DNA from: Thermovorax subterraneus
Lineage (GTDB): Bacteria > Bacillota > Thermosediminibacteria > Thermosediminibacterales > Thermosediminibacteraceae
DNA: 64,000 nucleotides
NCBI GenBank assembly: GCA_021608145.1
Contig: JAKIHM010000004.1
Location: 81,556 to 145,555 of the forward strand
Reading direction: 5' to 3'
In this document: one piece after another, positions 1 to 9,979 of the stretch
How positions within the stretch are numbered: position 1 is the stretch's first letter
Layout of the letters: every line of letters begins with the position of its first letter
Made by a program: the position numbers and the translations under genes
The notes under the pieces: model-generated
What the model was told of the DNA's origin: nothing
The model's input: only the letters and a program-made list of their open reading frames with translations
The model's database searches: none

Positions 1-1
1 T

Positions 2-172
2 CAAAAAACAATATCGCCTTTGAAGCCAAGAAGCTGTAGATTTTATCCTTCTTGTTCTGAATACGCGAAGCTTTCTATTGAAAAATACGGAGTGCTGGCG
101 GGAGGAATGAAGGCTTTAAAGCGAATAATTAAATGCCACCCCTTCCATCCCGGCGGTTACGATCCGGTTTAA
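2..172 (+). CDS. yidD: YidD, membrane protein insertion efficiency factor (C-terminal part)
   Basis: The window opens inside this gene. The reading frame from base 2 to the TAA at 170-172 encodes a C-terminal fragment with the YidD hallmarks: [18 protein letters not shown], followed by [13 protein letters not shown] and stop. YidD is a small amphipathic protein on the inner face of the membrane that assists YidC-dependent insertion. Its gene normally sits between rnpA and yidC near oriC, so rpmH-rnpA and dnaA are probably just upstream of the window. The N-terminus is missing only because the window starts here. Confidence 0.9.
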   Translation, partial: QKTISPLKPRSCRFYPSCSEYAKLSIEKYGVLAGGMKALKRIIKCHPFHPGGYDPV

Positions 173-205
173 TAAAGTCATTAATTTAAAAGGGGGAGCG
201 CGTTG

Positions 206-835
206 ATGGAATTTTTGCAAAATATAATGAAACAGATGCTGGATTTTATATTCGTTTATACAAAGAACTACGGAATTGCAATAATAGTGCTTACAGCTTT
301 GATAAAGCTGATTTTGTTGCCATTTAGCTTTCAGCAATTTAACTCAATTAAAAAAATGCAGGAAATAGCTCCATTGCAGAAAAAAATTCAGGAAAAGTAT
401 AAAAACGATAAAGAAAAACTAAACAAAGAATTGATGAAGCTTTATCAGGAACATAAAGTAAATCCGATGGGTGGATGTTTGCCTTTACTCATACAATTTC
501 CGTTTATTATTGCGTTGTTTAGATTATTGCAAACATATAATTTCGGGAATGCAGGCTTTCTATGGATTAAAAACCTTGGAATGCCTGACTCCACATTTAT
601 TTTGCCGATGCTTGCAGGGTTTACAACTTATGTATCTTCAAAAATTGGAATGGTACAAACTCCCGACAGCCAGCAGAGTACGATGAATATCGTCATGTCG
701 ATTTTCATAGGATGGATGGCGACCAAATTTCCTTCTGGCCTTGCATTGTACTGGGTTGTGAGCAATTTGTTGCAGATTTTACAGCAGATGTTGATAATGC
801 GCTCCCCAGCCTCTGCGAAGGAGGAGGCAAAATGA
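206..835 (+). CDS. yidC: YidC/Oxa1 membrane protein insertase
   Basis: Inserts and folds membrane proteins with or without SecYEG. The 209-residue product has about five hydrophobic segments and the Oxa1/YidC core, including NPMGGCLPLLIQFPF around residue 90 and ALYWVVSNLLQ near the end. It lacks the large periplasmic domain of Gram-negative YidC, and no lipoprotein box is evident. A lysine (ALIKLILLPF) occupies the position of the groove arginine of SpoIIIJ-type proteins. ATG at 206 is preferred over the in-frame TTG at 203, because AGGGGGAG at 191-198 is well spaced from it. It follows yidD and precedes jag, the usual origin-flanking operon. Confidence 0.93.
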   Translation: MEFLQNIMKQMLDFIFVYTKNYGIAIIVLTALIKLILLPFSFQQFNSIKKMQEIAPLQKKIQEKYKNDKEKLNKELMKLYQEHKVNPMGGCLPLLIQFPFIIALFRLLQTYNFGNAGFLWIKNLGMPDSTFILPMLAGFTTYVSSKIGMVQTPDSQQSTMNIVMSIFIGWMATKFPSGLALYWVVSNLLQILQQMLIMRSPASAKEEAK

Positions 836-836
836 T

Positions 837-1469
837 ATGAATACCGTGGAAAAAGTGGGAAGGACAGTAGAAGAAGCGCTGGAGTTGGCATTAAAGGAAC
901 TAAAAGCAAAAAGGGAAGACGTGAAAGTAGAAATTTTAGACGAAGGAAGTAGGGGACTATTCGGTTTGCTTTCGAGGATGGCTAGAGTAAGGGTAACTTT
1001 GAAGAAAAAACCGGAAGAAAAGGCGTTAGAATTTTTAAAAGGACTTTTTGATATTCTAAAAATAACACCTGAGGTTAATTTAGTATACGAAGAAGATGGT
1101 ATGTGCAAAATAGAATTAAAAGGGAAGAATATGGGTATCATTATAGGCAAGCGAGGCACTACTTTAAATGCGCTGCAGTTTTTGACATCTCTCGTGGCAA
1201 ATAAAGAAAGCGGTGAATACAAAAAGATTGTGCTAGATGTAGAAGGATACAGGAAAAAAAGAGAGAAAATTTTAAGGGAATTGGCGTTGAAAGTGGCAAA
1301 AAAGGTTAAGGAAACAAAAAAGAGCATAGCGCTAGAACCTATGCCCCCTTCAGAGAGGAAGATTATTCACAGCACGCTCCAAAATGACAGTCGTATAAAG
1401 ACCCACAGCGAAGGAGAAGAACCTTACCGGCGGGTTATAGTATCGCTAAAGAATCCTCCTGTCAAGTGA
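837..1469 (+). CDS. khpB: Jag/KhpB RNA-binding protein
   Basis: A 210-residue protein with three parts: an N-terminal Jag-N domain (about 1-55, GSRGLFGLL), a KH domain with the GxxG loop in IIGKRGTTLNALQ (about 100-115), and a C-terminal R3H domain (about 150-210, ending in SEGEEPYRRVIV). In Gram-positive bacteria KhpB pairs with KhpA and affects sRNA/mRNA use, cell division and elongation. The gene starts one base after the yidC stop, with GAGGAGGC as ribosome site, so the two are translationally coupled. Confidence 0.92.
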   Translation: MNTVEKVGRTVEEALELALKELKAKREDVKVEILDEGSRGLFGLLSRMARVRVTLKKKPEEKALEFLKGLFDILKITPEVNLVYEEDGMCKIELKGKNMGIIIGKRGTTLNALQFLTSLVANKESGEYKKIVLDVEGYRKKREKILRELALKVAKKVKETKKSIALEPMPPSERKIIHSTLQNDSRIKTHSEGEEPYRRVIVSLKNPPVK

Positions 1470-1477
1470 CAGGAGGA
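1454..1477 (+). other. Perfect 11-bp hairpin at jag/mnmE junction
   Basis: TCCTCCTGTCA at 1454-1464 pairs with TGACAGGAGGA at 1467-1477 across a two-base AG spacer, and the jag stop codon lies within it. No U-tract follows, so it is more likely an mRNA-processing or stability element, or an attenuating structure between jag and mnmE, than a standard terminator. Confidence 0.6.
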
Positions 1478-1504
1478 TAAATTGTAGTAGGGGGAGAAAA
1501 TTTT

Positions 1505-2890
1505 ATGGACTATGAAAGGGATACAATTGCAGCCATTTCTACACCTTTAGGTGAAGGCGGAATAGGGATAATAAGAATAAGTGGAGATGATGCTTTTATT
1601 ATAGCGGACAGGATATTCGTTCCGAGGAAGATAAACCCCGGTGATATGAAGCCCAGGACCATGTACTTGGGAGATATTGTTGACCCAGAAACTAAAGAGA
1701 CTATTGACGAAGTGCTTGTTGTCAAATACAAAGCCCCGTATACCTATACGAGGGAAGATATGGTGGAAATAAACAGCCATGGAGGGTTTACTGTACAAAA
1801 CAGGATTCTAGAAATAGTTTTATCTTGCGGGGCTAGAATGGCAAGACCAGGAGAATTTACGAAAAGGGCTTTTTTAAACGGGAGGATAGACCTTTCCCAG
1901 GCTGAAGCGGTAATTGATGTAATTCGCGCTAAAACAGAAAGGGCGTTGAAAGTTGCTCAGGAACAGCTACGAGGAGGGTTATCTGAAAAGATACGTGAAC
2001 TGAGGCAGGATTTAATAAGAATACTTGCACATATTGAGGCTAGTATAGATTTTCCGGAAGATGATATACCTGGTTTTGACTCAGCAACAATTGCAGGTGA
2101 AGTAAGAAATTTAAGAGAGGAAATGGAAAAAATTTTAAAAAAATCGAAAGCCGGAAAGATAGTGAGAGAAGGATTGTCAACTGTCATTTTAGGAAGGCCT
2201 AATGTGGGCAAATCTTCGCTTTTAAATTCTCTATTGAAAGAAAAAAGGGCGATAGTTACAGACATTCCAGGCACAACGAGAGATGTAATAGAAGAATATA
2301 TAAACATAAAAGGAATACCGATAAAAATTATAGATACTGCGGGTATAAGGGAAGCAATAGATGAGGTTGAAAAAATCGGAGTAAAAAAAGCAATGGAATC
2401 CCTTGAAAAAGCAGAACTTGTTCTCCTGATGTTTGATGCATCCGATGAATTAAAAAAAGAAGATATTGATATTGCCAAACTTGTAAAAGAAAAATATGTC
2501 ATATTAGTTCTAAACAAGATTGACCTACCTGAAAAGATAGACTTGAAAAAATTGGAAAAAATTTTTCCAGGAAGGAATATAATAAAGATTTCCGCACTTA
2601 AAGAAGAGGGGATTGAAGAGTTAAGAGAAGCCATATACCAAGCAGTGACGAAAGAAATAGGTTCTTTGGAAGAAGGGGTTTTAGTAACGAGAGCAAGACA
2701 TAGCGAGGCAATAAAAAAAGCAGTCGAGGCTTTAGAAAGAGGCGAAAAGGCTTTAAGAGAATCTATCCCAATGGAAGTTGTTGCAATGGAAGTAAGGGAG
2801 GCATTGGAATTTTTAGGAGAAATAACGGGAGACAACGTAAGCGAAGATGTGATTAAGGCTATATTTGAAAATTTCTGCATTGGAAAATGA
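1505..2890 (+). CDS. mnmE: MnmE tRNA modification GTPase
   Basis: With MnmG, catalyses the first step of 5-(carboxymethylaminomethyl)uridine formation at wobble U34, using a folate C1 unit. The 461-residue product has the N-terminal folate-binding domain ([13 protein letters not shown]), a helical domain and an inserted G domain. G-domain motifs are [12 protein letters not shown] (G1), DIPGTTRD (G2), DTAG (G3) and LNKIDLP (G4). The protein ends with the catalytic CIGK motif. AGGGGGAGAAAA precedes the ATG. It overlaps the region just before mnmG, its functional partner. Confidence 0.96.
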   Translation: MDYERDTIAAISTPLGEGGIGIIRISGDDAFIIADRIFVPRKINPGDMKPRTMYLGDIVDPETKETIDEVLVVKYKAPYTYTREDMVEINSHGGFTVQNRILEIVLSCGARMARPGEFTKRAFLNGRIDLSQAEAVIDVIRAKTERALKVAQEQLRGGLSEKIRELRQDLIRILAHIEASIDFPEDDIPGFDSATIAGEVRNLREEMEKILKKSKAGKIVREGLSTVILGRPNVGKSSLLNSLLKEKRAIVTDIPGTTRDVIEEYINIKGIPIKIIDTAGIREAIDEVEKIGVKKAMESLEKAELVLLMFDASDELKKEDIDIAKLVKEKYVILVLNKIDLPEKIDLKKLEKIFPGRNIIKISALKEEGIEELREAIYQAVTKEIGSLEEGVLVTRARHSEAIKKAVEALERGEKALRESIPMEVVAMEVREALEFLGEITGDNVSEDVIKAIFENFCIGK

Positions 2891-2901
2891 GGGTGATGAA
2901 A

Positions 2902-4791
2902 ATGGAATACACTGCTGGCTATTACGATGTTGCCGTTGTTGGTGCGGGGCACGCCGGTTGCGAAGCTGCGCTGGCATCCGCAAGATTAGGACTGAAAACG
3001 GTTGTTTTTTCTTTGAACCTCGACAGCATCGCAATGATGCCATGTAACCCCTCTATTGGAGGGCCTGCTAAAGGTCATCTTGTGAGAGAAATAGATGCTT
3101 TAGGAGGGGAGATGGCGAAAAACATAGATAAAACACTGATTCAAATGAGGATGCTGAATACTAAAAAAGGGCCTGCGGTGCGAGCACTAAGGGCTCAAGC
3201 TGATAAGAAGGCATACCAGTTTTCAATGAAGCATACTTTAGAAAGGCAAAATAACCTGGACATAGTACAGGCTGAAGTAACAAGAATTTTGGTCGAAGGA
3301 ACAAGGGTTAAAGGTGTAGCAACAAAGACAGGGGGTATATTTTACGCAAAAGCCGTTATACTGACAACGGGTGTGTATCTTAGGGGTAGGATCGTAATTG
3401 GAGATGTAAGCTACAGCGGAGGGCCTAATGGGTTATTCCCGGCTAATGAGCTTTCAAAATGTTTGGAGGACCTAGGCTTCGAATTAGGAAGGTTTAAGAC
3501 GGGAACACCTCCTAGGGTCCACAGGGATTCAATAGATTTTTCAAAAATGATCGAGCAGCCGGGCGATGAAGTTATAATACCTTTTTCGTATGAAACTGAG
3601 AGGATTGAAAGGCCCCAGGTTTCATGCTGGCTCACATATACAAATGAAAAGACGCACGAGATAATTAGAAAAAACTTACATAGAGCGCCGCTTTACACTG
3701 GACAAATAAAAGGTGTGGGACCGCGATATTGTCCGAGTATTGAAGTGAAAATAGTAAATTTTCCAGAGAAAGAATCCCATCAGGTATTCGTAGAGCCAGA
3801 AGGGCTGAATACTTGTGAGATGTACCTGCAGGGAGTTTCAACGAGCCTTCCAGAAGATGTACAGCTTGAGATATTAAGGACGATTAAAGGTCTAGAAAAT
3901 GTAAAAATGATGCGGGCTGGATATGCCATAGAGTATGATTACGTTGTGCCTACCCAGTTAAAATTAACTTTGGAAACTAAGGAAATTGAAGGTCTGTACA
4001 TGGCAGGGCAAATAAACGGTACTTCTGGGTATGAAGAGGCAGCGGCGCAAGGGTTAGTTGCGGGTATCAATGCGGCGTTGAAGATAAAAGAAAAAGAGCC
4101 GCTAATATTAAAAAGGTCTGATGCTTATATTGGAGTGCTGATAGACGACTTAGTGACTAAAGGTACTGACGAACCTTACAGGATGTTGACATCCCGTGCC
4201 GAGTACAGGCTGTTATTGAGGCATGATAATGCAGACATTAGGCTGACGGATATAGGTTACAGAGTTGGATTGATAACAGAGGAAAGATATCAAAAATTCC
4301 TCAAGAAAAAGATAATGATTGAAGAAGAGATAGAAAGATTGAAGTCGACCAAAGTGACGCCTACTTCAGAAGTAAATATGGCTTTGGAAGAAATCGGATC
4401 AACGCCTTTAAATACCCCTGCGACTCTGGAAGACCTTTTAAAAAGGCCAGAAATAAGTTATGAACTATTAAAAATACTTGACAAGGAAAGGCCCGAACTG
4501 CCGGATGAGGTAATTGAACAGGTGGAGATAATGGTTGCATACGATGGGTATATAAAGAGGCAGTTAAAACAGGTGGAAAATTTCAAGAAGATGGAAAACA
4601 AAAAAATACCAGAGGATATAGATTACGATAAAATTTACGGCCTTAGAACGGAGGCAAAGGAAAAATTAAAAAAGATAAGACCGGAATCCATAGGACAGGC
4701 ATCAAGGATTTCTGGGGTAAATCCTGCGGATATTACAATCTTGTTGATATACCTTGAAACGGAAAGAAAGAGGAAGAAGGATGAAAAATAA
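2902..4791 (+). CDS. mnmG: MnmG (GidA) tRNA uridine-5-carboxymethylaminomethyl modification enzyme
   Basis: FAD-dependent partner of MnmE in wobble-uridine modification. The 629-residue product begins [16 protein letters not shown] and carries the Rossmann FAD motif [14 protein letters not shown]. Further family blocks are [13 protein letters not shown] and, near residue 370, [17 protein letters not shown]. Upstream in-frame ATGs at 2887 (overlapping the mnmE stop) and 2896 are possible. ATG 2902 fits GAGGG at 2889-2893 best. Length is typical of the family. Confidence 0.95.
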   Translation: MEYTAGYYDVAVVGAGHAGCEAALASARLGLKTVVFSLNLDSIAMMPCNPSIGGPAKGHLVREIDALGGEMAKNIDKTLIQMRMLNTKKGPAVRALRAQADKKAYQFSMKHTLERQNNLDIVQAEVTRILVEGTRVKGVATKTGGIFYAKAVILTTGVYLRGRIVIGDVSYSGGPNGLFPANELSKCLEDLGFELGRFKTGTPPRVHRDSIDFSKMIEQPGDEVIIPFSYETERIERPQVSCWLTYTNEKTHEIIRKNLHRAPLYTGQIKGVGPRYCPSIEVKIVNFPEKESHQVFVEPEGLNTCEMYLQGVSTSLPEDVQLEILRTIKGLENVKMMRAGYAIEYDYVVPTQLKLTLETKEIEGLYMAGQINGTSGYEEAAAQGLVAGINAALKIKEKEPLILKRSDAYIGVLIDDLVTKGTDEPYRMLTSRAEYRLLLRHDNADIRLTDIGYRVGLITEERYQKFLKKKIMIEEEIERLKSTKVTPTSEVNMALEEIGSTPLNTPATLEDLLKRPEISYELLKILDKERPELPDEVIEQVEIMVAYDGYIKRQLKQVENFKKMENKKIPEDIDYDKIYGLRTEAKEKLKKIRPESIGQASRISGVNPADITILLIYLETERKRKKDEK

Positions 4792-5509
4792 CTTTGAAAA
4801 AAAATTAATCGAAATAGCTAAAAGAGTTAATATCGAAATAGATGAAAATGGTGCTGCGATATATAGACAATACAGAAACGAGATTGAAATTTGGAACAAA
4901 AAGGTCAATTTGACTTCTATAAAGGACGAGGAGGAATTCATAGTAAAGCACATCATAGATTCGTTAATGGTATTAAAAAAGATTGAAATTCCTTATGGTG
5001 TGAAAATTATCGACATCGGGACTGGTGCAGGATTTCCGGGAATCCCGATTAAAATATCAAGAAAGGACTTAAATGTGTATTTGTTAGATTCAAATAAAAA
5101 AAAGACGGATTTTCTGGAAAATGCAATTAAAAATTTGGGATTAAAAGAGACTTACGTTTTATATGGACGGGCTGAAAATTATGGAAAAAATGTGCATTTC
5201 AGAGAAAAATTCGATTATGCCTTTGCGAGAGCTGTATCGGCTTTAAATGTTCTGTTGGAATTATGTTTGCCTTTTGTAAAATTAGGGGGATTTTTCGTGG
5301 CATTAAAAGGTAAGGAACCGGAAGAGGAGATTGTGCAATCAAGGGGTGTATTTGAAATATTAGGTGGAGAGTTAAGGGATGTAATATATTACGAACTTCC
5401 GTTTGAAATTAAAAGGAGTCTTGTGGTTGTGGAAAAGGTAGGAAAAACGCCGGAAAAGTACCCAAGACGTGAAGGAATGCCCGAAAAAAAGCCTCTTTTT
5501 ATGAAATAA
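4781..5509 (+). CDS. rsmG: RsmG 16S rRNA m7G527 methyltransferase
   Basis: SAM-dependent methylation of G527 in 16S rRNA. The SAM-binding loop is [14 protein letters not shown] (about residues 78-91), with [12 protein letters not shown] following. ATG 4781 is chosen because AGGAAGAAGG lies directly upstream. The frame is open further upstream inside mnmG, but that extension has no family similarity. It overlaps the mnmG end by 11 bases, consistent with translational coupling. About 242 residues, normal for RsmG. Confidence 0.94.
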   Translation: MKNNFEKKLIEIAKRVNIEIDENGAAIYRQYRNEIEIWNKKVNLTSIKDEEEFIVKHIIDSLMVLKKIEIPYGVKIIDIGTGAGFPGIPIKISRKDLNVYLLDSNKKKTDFLENAIKNLGLKETYVLYGRAENYGKNVHFREKFDYAFARAVSALNVLLELCLPFVKLGGFFVALKGKEPEEEIVQSRGVFEILGGELRDVIYYELPFEIKRSLVVVEKVGKTPEKYPRREGMPEKKPLFMK

Positions 5510-5576
5510 TTTCCAAAAAAAGAAGGAGTTTGAAAAAGTTGTATAGAATAATACACTAAAAAACCAGAGGCGGTGG

Positions 5577-6386
5577 TTGTTTGTGTGGGGGGGAAAGAAA
5601 AGCGAGATTATAAATATTCCTGTCGATGCTATAAAGCCAAATCCTTACCAGCCGAGGAAAAATTTTGACGATGAATCTTTGAAAGAATTAACCGATTCGA
5701 TAAAAATATACGGCGTACTTCAGCCCATAGTGGTAAGAAGGATGGGGAAAAACGAGTACGAATTAATTGCTGGGGAGAGAAGATGGAGAGCATGCCAGCA
5801 AGCGGGATTAAGAGAAATCCCAGCAATAGTGCGCGATGTTAAGGAAACTGAGTCAGCAATTATGGCATTAATTGAGAACTTGCAGCGAGAGAATTTGAAT
5901 TTTATTGAAGAGGCGGAAGGTTATAGGCAACTGATTGACGAACATGGGCTTACTCAGGAGCAGCTTGCTGAGAGATTAGGAAAAAGCCAGTCGACTATAG
6001 CAAATAAGATAAGGATTTTAAAAATGCCTGAAGATATTTTAAAAATTATTTCCCAGGAAAATTTGACGGAAAGGCACGCGAGAGCTTTGCTAAAACTACC
6101 AGAAGAAAGCCTTCAAAGAGAAGTACTGAAGAAGATAGTTGAAAAAAAATTAAATGTAAGGCAGACTGAAGAATTAGTGGAAAAAACGTTGCAGAAATTA
6201 GAAGTAAAAGAAGATAAGCTAAGAAGTAAAAGGATGTTGAAAGTTGCGATAAAAGATATAAGAATTTTTATCAATTCCGTTAAAAAGCTTGTGAGCAATA
6301 TTAAAGAAACGGGATATAAAGCTGAATATAAGGAGTATGACAGAGGAGAATACATTGAAGTAGTGGTTCAGATCCCTAAAAGGTGA
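5577..6386 (+). CDS. noc: Noc, nucleoid occlusion protein (ParB paralogue)
   Basis: One of two ParB-family genes here. Its position directly after rsmG matches noc of Bacillus. The N-terminal CTP-binding ParB domain shows [25 protein letters not shown] and [17 protein letters not shown]. The helix-turn-helix follows (LTQEQLAERLGKSQSTIANKIR). Noc binds its own palindromic sites, spreads as a CTP clamp and inhibits septation over DNA. Start is TTG 5577 or GTG 5583. A perfect copy of the Bacillus Noc site occurs at 39243-39256, supporting this assignment over a duplicated ParB. Confidence 0.87.
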   Translation: MFVWGGKKSEIINIPVDAIKPNPYQPRKNFDDESLKELTDSIKIYGVLQPIVVRRMGKNEYELIAGERRWRACQQAGLREIPAIVRDVKETESAIMALIENLQRENLNFIEEAEGYRQLIDEHGLTQEQLAERLGKSQSTIANKIRILKMPEDILKIISQENLTERHARALLKLPEESLQREVLKKIVEKKLNVRQTEELVEKTLQKLEVKEDKLRSKRMLKVAIKDIRIFINSVKKLVSNIKETGYKAEYKEYDRGEYIEVVVQIPKR

Positions 6387-6510
6387 TGAACCATTTTTTT
6401 TGTGCCAAAAAGAAGGAAAAAAAGGCGAAAAAAAGAAATGATTAAATATGAGAAAATTGATTTGGGATTAATTAGAGAAATATACGATAAAAGTTCGCGG
6501 GAGTGATGTG

Positions 6511-7272
6511 ATGACAAAGGTAATAGCTATTGCAAATCAAAAAGGTGGGGTTGGAAAAACTACAACAGCTGTAAATCTGGCAGCTTGTATTGCATCTTTA
6601 GGAAAAAAAGTTTTACTAGTAGATATTGACCCACAGGGGAATGCGACAAGCGGCTTAGGGGTAGATAAGAACAAAACGGAAAATTCAATCTACAACGTGC
6701 TTATTGGCGAGGAGAGTATAAAAAAGAACTTAGTAAAGACAAAATACGAAAACCTTTTCATACTTCCTTCAAATATTCAGCTGGCAGGGGCAGAAATTGA
6801 ACTTGTAATGATGATATCGAGAGAGTACAAGTTAAAAAATGCAATAAGCGAAATAAAAGATGAATTTGATTATATTTTTATAGACTGTCCTCCATCGCTT
6901 GGACTGCTGACGTTAAACGCTTTAACGGCTGCAGATACGGTGTTGGTTCCAATACAGTGTGAGTATTACGCTTTAGAAGGTTTAGGGCAGTTGATGAATA
7001 CTATAAGTTTGGTGAAAAGGCACTTGAATAAAACGCTAGAGGTTGAGGGAGTGTTGCTCACAATGTTTGATCCACGGACTAACCTATCCATACAAGTAGT
7101 AGAAGAGGTAAAAAAATATTTCAAGGATAAAGTTTACAGGACAATAATTCCTAGAAATGTGAGGTTGAGTGAAGCTCCTAGCCACGGAAAACCTATTATC
7201 GTTTATGATTCTAAATCAAAAGGAGCGGAAGTTTATATGGAACTTGCAAAGGAGGTGCTGGGAGTTGAGTAA
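6511..7272 (+). CDS. soj: Soj/ParA chromosome-partitioning ATPase
   Basis: ParA-type Walker ATPase that works with ParB-parS in origin segregation and, in Bacillus, in DnaA control. The 253-residue product starts [18 protein letters not shown], a deviant Walker A with the signature lysine (KGGVGKT). Switch motifs [13 protein letters not shown] and [16 protein letters not shown] follow. ATG 6511 is preferred to GTG 6508, which lies one codon earlier. Directly coupled to parB, whose start lies inside the last codons of this gene. Confidence 0.95.
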   Translation: MTKVIAIANQKGGVGKTTTAVNLAACIASLGKKVLLVDIDPQGNATSGLGVDKNKTENSIYNVLIGEESIKKNLVKTKYENLFILPSNIQLAGAEIELVMMISREYKLKNAISEIKDEFDYIFIDCPPSLGLLTLNALTAADTVLVPIQCEYYALEGLGQLMNTISLVKRHLNKTLEVEGVLLTMFDPRTNLSIQVVEEVKKYFKDKVYRTIIPRNVRLSEAPSHGKPIIVYDSKSKGAEVYMELAKEVLGVE

Positions 7273-8116
7273 GAAAGGTTTAGGGAAGGGGTTGGGGGCA
7301 TTAATCCCAATTATTGATGAAAAAGATGAGAAAGATATACAAGAAATAGACATAGATGAAATAAAGCCTAATGAAAGGCAGCCAAGAAAGGCTTTTGACG
7401 AGGAAAAAATAAAAGAATTGGCTTTTTCAATAAAAGAGCACGGCGTGCTTCAACCGGTAATACTGAGAAAAACAAAAACAGGGTACGAGCTGGTAGCGGG
7501 GGAAAGACGGTGGAGAGCAGCCAAGATAGCAGGTATTGAAAAAATTCCAGCGATAATAAAGAACTTAACAGATGCGGAAGTAATGCAAATTGCTTTAATA
7601 GAAAATTTACAAAGGGAAGACCTAAATCCTGTGGAAGAGGCAATGGCATATAAGACGTTGATGGAAGAGTTCGGGATGACGCAGGAAGAGCTTGCCGGGA
7701 GGATAGGCAAAAGCAGGTCGCACATTGCGAATACCGTAAGATTGTTAAATCTAGAAGATGAAATTAAAGAAATGATTAATCAAGGGAAAATTACTGCTGG
7801 TCATGCAAGGGCTTTATTGTCTATAGATGAATCAAGAGAAAGAATTAAGATAGCTAAGAAAATTGCAGAAGAAAATTTTTCGGTAAGAGGAACAGAAGAT
7901 TTGATAAAAACTTACTCCTCTAAAGCCAAAGAAAAAAGGAATAATAGCAAAAATCAAGAAATAAATCCAGCAATAAATCATATAGAAGAACAGCTGAAGA
8001 AAGCTTTGGGGACAAAGGTAAAAATTAAAGGCGATGAAAGAAGAGGGAAAATAGAAATAGATTTTTATTCTGAGGATGAATTGGAAAGGATATTGGAAAT
8101 TATATTGGGAAGTTAG
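7265..8116 (+). CDS. parB: ParB/Spo0J chromosome-partitioning protein
   Basis: CTP-dependent clamp that loads at parS and spreads over the origin region. The 283-residue product begins [15 protein letters not shown], the typical ParB N-terminus. It then shows [25 protein letters not shown] and [17 protein letters not shown] (CTP domain), followed by an HTH ([22 protein letters not shown]) and a C-terminal dimerisation region. The TTG at 7265 follows AAAGGAGGTG at good spacing and overlaps the soj end. The frame is open further upstream, but that part is out-of-frame soj sequence. Its probable target parS lies 15 bases downstream. Confidence 0.94.
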   Translation: MSKKGLGKGLGALIPIIDEKDEKDIQEIDIDEIKPNERQPRKAFDEEKIKELAFSIKEHGVLQPVILRKTKTGYELVAGERRWRAAKIAGIEKIPAIIKNLTDAEVMQIALIENLQREDLNPVEEAMAYKTLMEEFGMTQEELAGRIGKSRSHIANTVRLLNLEDEIKEMINQGKITAGHARALLSIDESRERIKIAKKIAEENFSVRGTEDLIKTYSSKAKEKRNNSKNQEINPAINHIEEQLKKALGTKVKIKGDERRGKIEIDFYSEDELERILEIILGS

Positions 8117-8130
8117 GTATATCTAAGCAT

Positions 8131-8146
8131 TGTTTCACGTGAAACA
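8131..8146. promoter_or_regulatory. parS centromere site
   Basis: TGTTTCACGTGAAACA, a perfect match to the 16-bp palindromic ParB-binding consensus of Bacillus. It lies 15 bases after the parB stop, as often seen close to oriC. I saw no second full-length copy in the window. Confidence 0.95.
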
Positions 8147-8216
8147 TTTTATTAAAAAAGTGGCGCCAGCCGAAAGTGCAAGGGCAGCTGAACAAACAGC
8201 AGATCATAAATGCATA

Positions 8217-8245
8217 TTGATTTTTCAGATTAAAAATAATATAAT
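8217..8245 (+). promoter_or_regulatory. SigA-type promoter upstream of hydG leader
   Basis: TTGATT at 8217-8222 and TATAAT at 8240-8245 with a 17-base spacer. Transcription would begin near 8252, giving a leader of about 200 bases before hydG. Confidence 0.75.
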
Positions 8246-8337
8246 AGAAAAAAACATACTATGAGTGGCCCTGACGCAAGGGGAGTCCTGAGCGAAGGGG
8301 GGAAAGCACAAGAAGGAAAGAAATATTGGGTTTTGCT

Positions 8338-8367
8338 GCTTTTCCTCCGGGAAAAGCTTTTTATTTT
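8338..8367 (+). terminator. Intrinsic terminator within hydG leader
   Basis: GCTTTTCC (8338-8345), loop TCCG, GGAAAAGC (8350-8357), then TTTTTATTTT. It lies between the hydG promoter and the hydG start, so it would stop hydG transcripts unless overridden. Confidence 0.75.
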
Positions 8368-8372
8368 CCTTT

Positions 8373-8408
8373 TTCCACCGGGTAATTTGACAGTTACGGT
8401 GGAATTTT
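8373..8408 (+). terminator. Second hairpin downstream of the terminator in hydG leader
   Basis: TTCCACCG (8373-8380) pairs with CGGTGGAA (8397-8404), followed by TTTT then A-rich sequence. The loop contains further TAA/TTA pairing. It is a weak terminator or a processing hairpin. Confidence 0.45.
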
Positions 8409-8454
8409 AAAAAGACAAACTCGTGACTATTTTCACTAAAAGGGAGATGATAAA

Positions 8455-9882
8455 ATGTATATCAACAAAAGTAACAATTTAGAAGAGCTTAAGGCAGATT
8501 TTATTGACGATGAAGCCATTCATAAAGCTTTAGAATCCGGGAAAAAAGCTTCTAGAGAGGATATAAGGGAAATCCTTCAAAAAGCCAGAGAAGCAAAAGG
8601 CCTCGACGTGGAAGATGTCGCAAAGCTGCTATATTGCGAGGATGAAGAACTCCTAGATGAAATGTATTCTACTGCGAAAGAATTGAAGGAGAAAATTTAT
8701 GGGAAAAGGATAGTAATTTTTGCCCCACTTTACTACAGCGATTACTGCGTAAACAATTGCCGCTATTGCGGCTATAGAAGGGACAACAAGATTGCTCGAA
8801 GAAGGCTTACGATGGAAGAGGTAAGGCGAGAAGTGGAGATTTTGGAGGAAATGGGGCATAAAAGATTGGCCCTTGAAGCTGGTGAGGATCCTGTAAACTG
8901 TCCCATCGAATATACGCTCGAAGTGATAAAGACCGTATACGACACGCGGTTGAAAAACGGGAGCATCCGCAGGGTAAATATAAACATTGCCGCGACGACG
9001 GTAGAAAACTACAGGAAATTAAAAGATGCCGGAATAGGCACCTATGTCCTTTTCCAGGAAACCTACCACAGGCCAACGTACAAATTTATGCATCCTTCGG
9101 GTCCGAAGAGCGATTACGATTATCACACGACGGCAATGGATAGAGCAATGGCTGGCGGTATCGACGATGTCGGACTGGGAGTCTTATTTGGTCTTTATGA
9201 TTACAAATACGAGGTTCTCGCCCTTCTTCAACATGCAAAACATTTAGACGAAACTTACGGAGTAGGTCCGCATACCATATCCTTCCCGAGAATCAAACCG
9301 GCTTTGGGAGTTAACGTAAAGGAATTTCCATACCTTGTATCTGACAGTGAATTTAAAAAAATAGTTGCAATAATGCGCCTTGCCGTGCCGTATACCGGCA
9401 TGATTCTTTCAACAAGAGAACGCCCGGAATTCAGGGAAGAAGTTATTTCGCTCGGTATATCGCAGATAAGCGCAGGTTCATGCACGGGTGTCGGTGGATA
9501 CTATGAAGAAATAGCAAATAAAGAAAAAAAAGCAAATGCACAATTTCAGGTTGAAGACCACCGCACGCCCAATGAAGTTCTGCTTTCGCTATGCGAAAGG
9601 GGATATCTTCCCAGTTACTGCACGGCATGCTACCGGAGAGGGCGAACTGGGGACAGGTTTATGGAACTTGCGAAATCTGGGAATATTCAGAACTTCTGCC
9701 AGCCCAACGCCATACTGACATTTAAAGAGTTTATCATGGACTACGCTGACCCAATACTTAGAGAGATAGGGGAAAAGGTAATAGAAAAAAGCCTTGATGA
9801 CATTCCCAACCGGACTGTAAGGGAAAAAACAATGGAAAAGCTAAAGAGAATAGAAAAAGGAGAAAGGGACCTTTTCTTTTAA
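8455..9882 (+). CDS. hydG: HydG, [FeFe]-hydrogenase H-cluster maturase (tyrosine lyase)
   Basis: Radical-SAM enzyme that cleaves tyrosine to p-cresol and dehydroglycine and makes the CO/CN-bearing Fe synthon for the H-cluster. The 475-residue product carries the radical-SAM motif CVNNCRYCGY (CX3CX2C, about residues 99-108). The C-terminal auxiliary cluster motif CTACYRRGRTGDRF is followed by CQPN, diagnostic for HydG over ThiH. GGGAGATGATAAA precedes ATG. It stands alone here; hydE, hydF and the hydrogenase are not in the window. It is flanked by its own leader and a strong terminator, so it is probably monocistronic. Confidence 0.94.
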   Translation: MYINKSNNLEELKADFIDDEAIHKALESGKKASREDIREILQKAREAKGLDVEDVAKLLYCEDEELLDEMYSTAKELKEKIYGKRIVIFAPLYYSDYCVNNCRYCGYRRDNKIARRRLTMEEVRREVEILEEMGHKRLALEAGEDPVNCPIEYTLEVIKTVYDTRLKNGSIRRVNINIAATTVENYRKLKDAGIGTYVLFQETYHRPTYKFMHPSGPKSDYDYHTTAMDRAMAGGIDDVGLGVLFGLYDYKYEVLALLQHAKHLDETYGVGPHTISFPRIKPALGVNVKEFPYLVSDSEFKKIVAIMRLAVPYTGMILSTRERPEFREEVISLGISQISAGSCTGVGGYYEEIANKEKKANAQFQVEDHRTPNEVLLSLCERGYLPSYCTACYRRGRTGDRFMELAKSGNIQNFCQPNAILTFKEFIMDYADPILREIGEKVIEKSLDDIPNRTVREKTMEKLKRIEKGERDLFF

Positions 9883-9898
9883 ATTAAATTTTTGAAGG

Positions 9899-9934
9899 GT
9901 ATCTGCGAAAGTGCTTTTCGCAGATACTTTTTTG
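9899..9934 (+). terminator. Intrinsic terminator after hydG
   Basis: GTATCTGCGAAA (9899-9910) and TTTCGCAGATAC (9916-9927) form a perfect 12-bp stem with a 5-base loop, followed by six T residues. Confidence 0.9.
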
Positions 9935-9979
9935 TGGTAAAGTAATTATTGATTTTAATATATAAAAGGGGTGCTGCAG

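Larger units (their letters stand above)
8252..8440 (+). ncRNA. Structured 5' leader of hydG (candidate attenuator or riboswitch)
   Basis: The gap between parB and hydG (8117-8454) holds parS, a promoter and this leader, and I see no gene in it. Near the 5' end two similar small hairpins follow each other: CCCT-GACGCA-AGGG (8269-8282) and TCCT-GAGCGA-AGGG (8286-8299). Then come an intrinsic terminator (8338-8367) and a second hairpin (8373-8408), 47 bases before the hydG ATG. A promoter, structured element and terminator before the coding region is the layout of transcription-attenuated genes. I do not recognise a known riboswitch class. The ligand or trigger is unknown. Confidence 0.45.

Noticed and set aside
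1957..2952. 331-codon open frame opposite mnmE
   Set aside because: Low-complexity Ser/Ile-rich translation typical of the complement of an AT-rich coding strand.
6406..6506. Small basic open frame between noc and soj (about 34 codons from a GTG, or 22 from ATG 6438)
   Set aside because: No ribosome site in front and very A-rich sequence; the Lys/Arg run is what poly-purine DNA would encode by chance.
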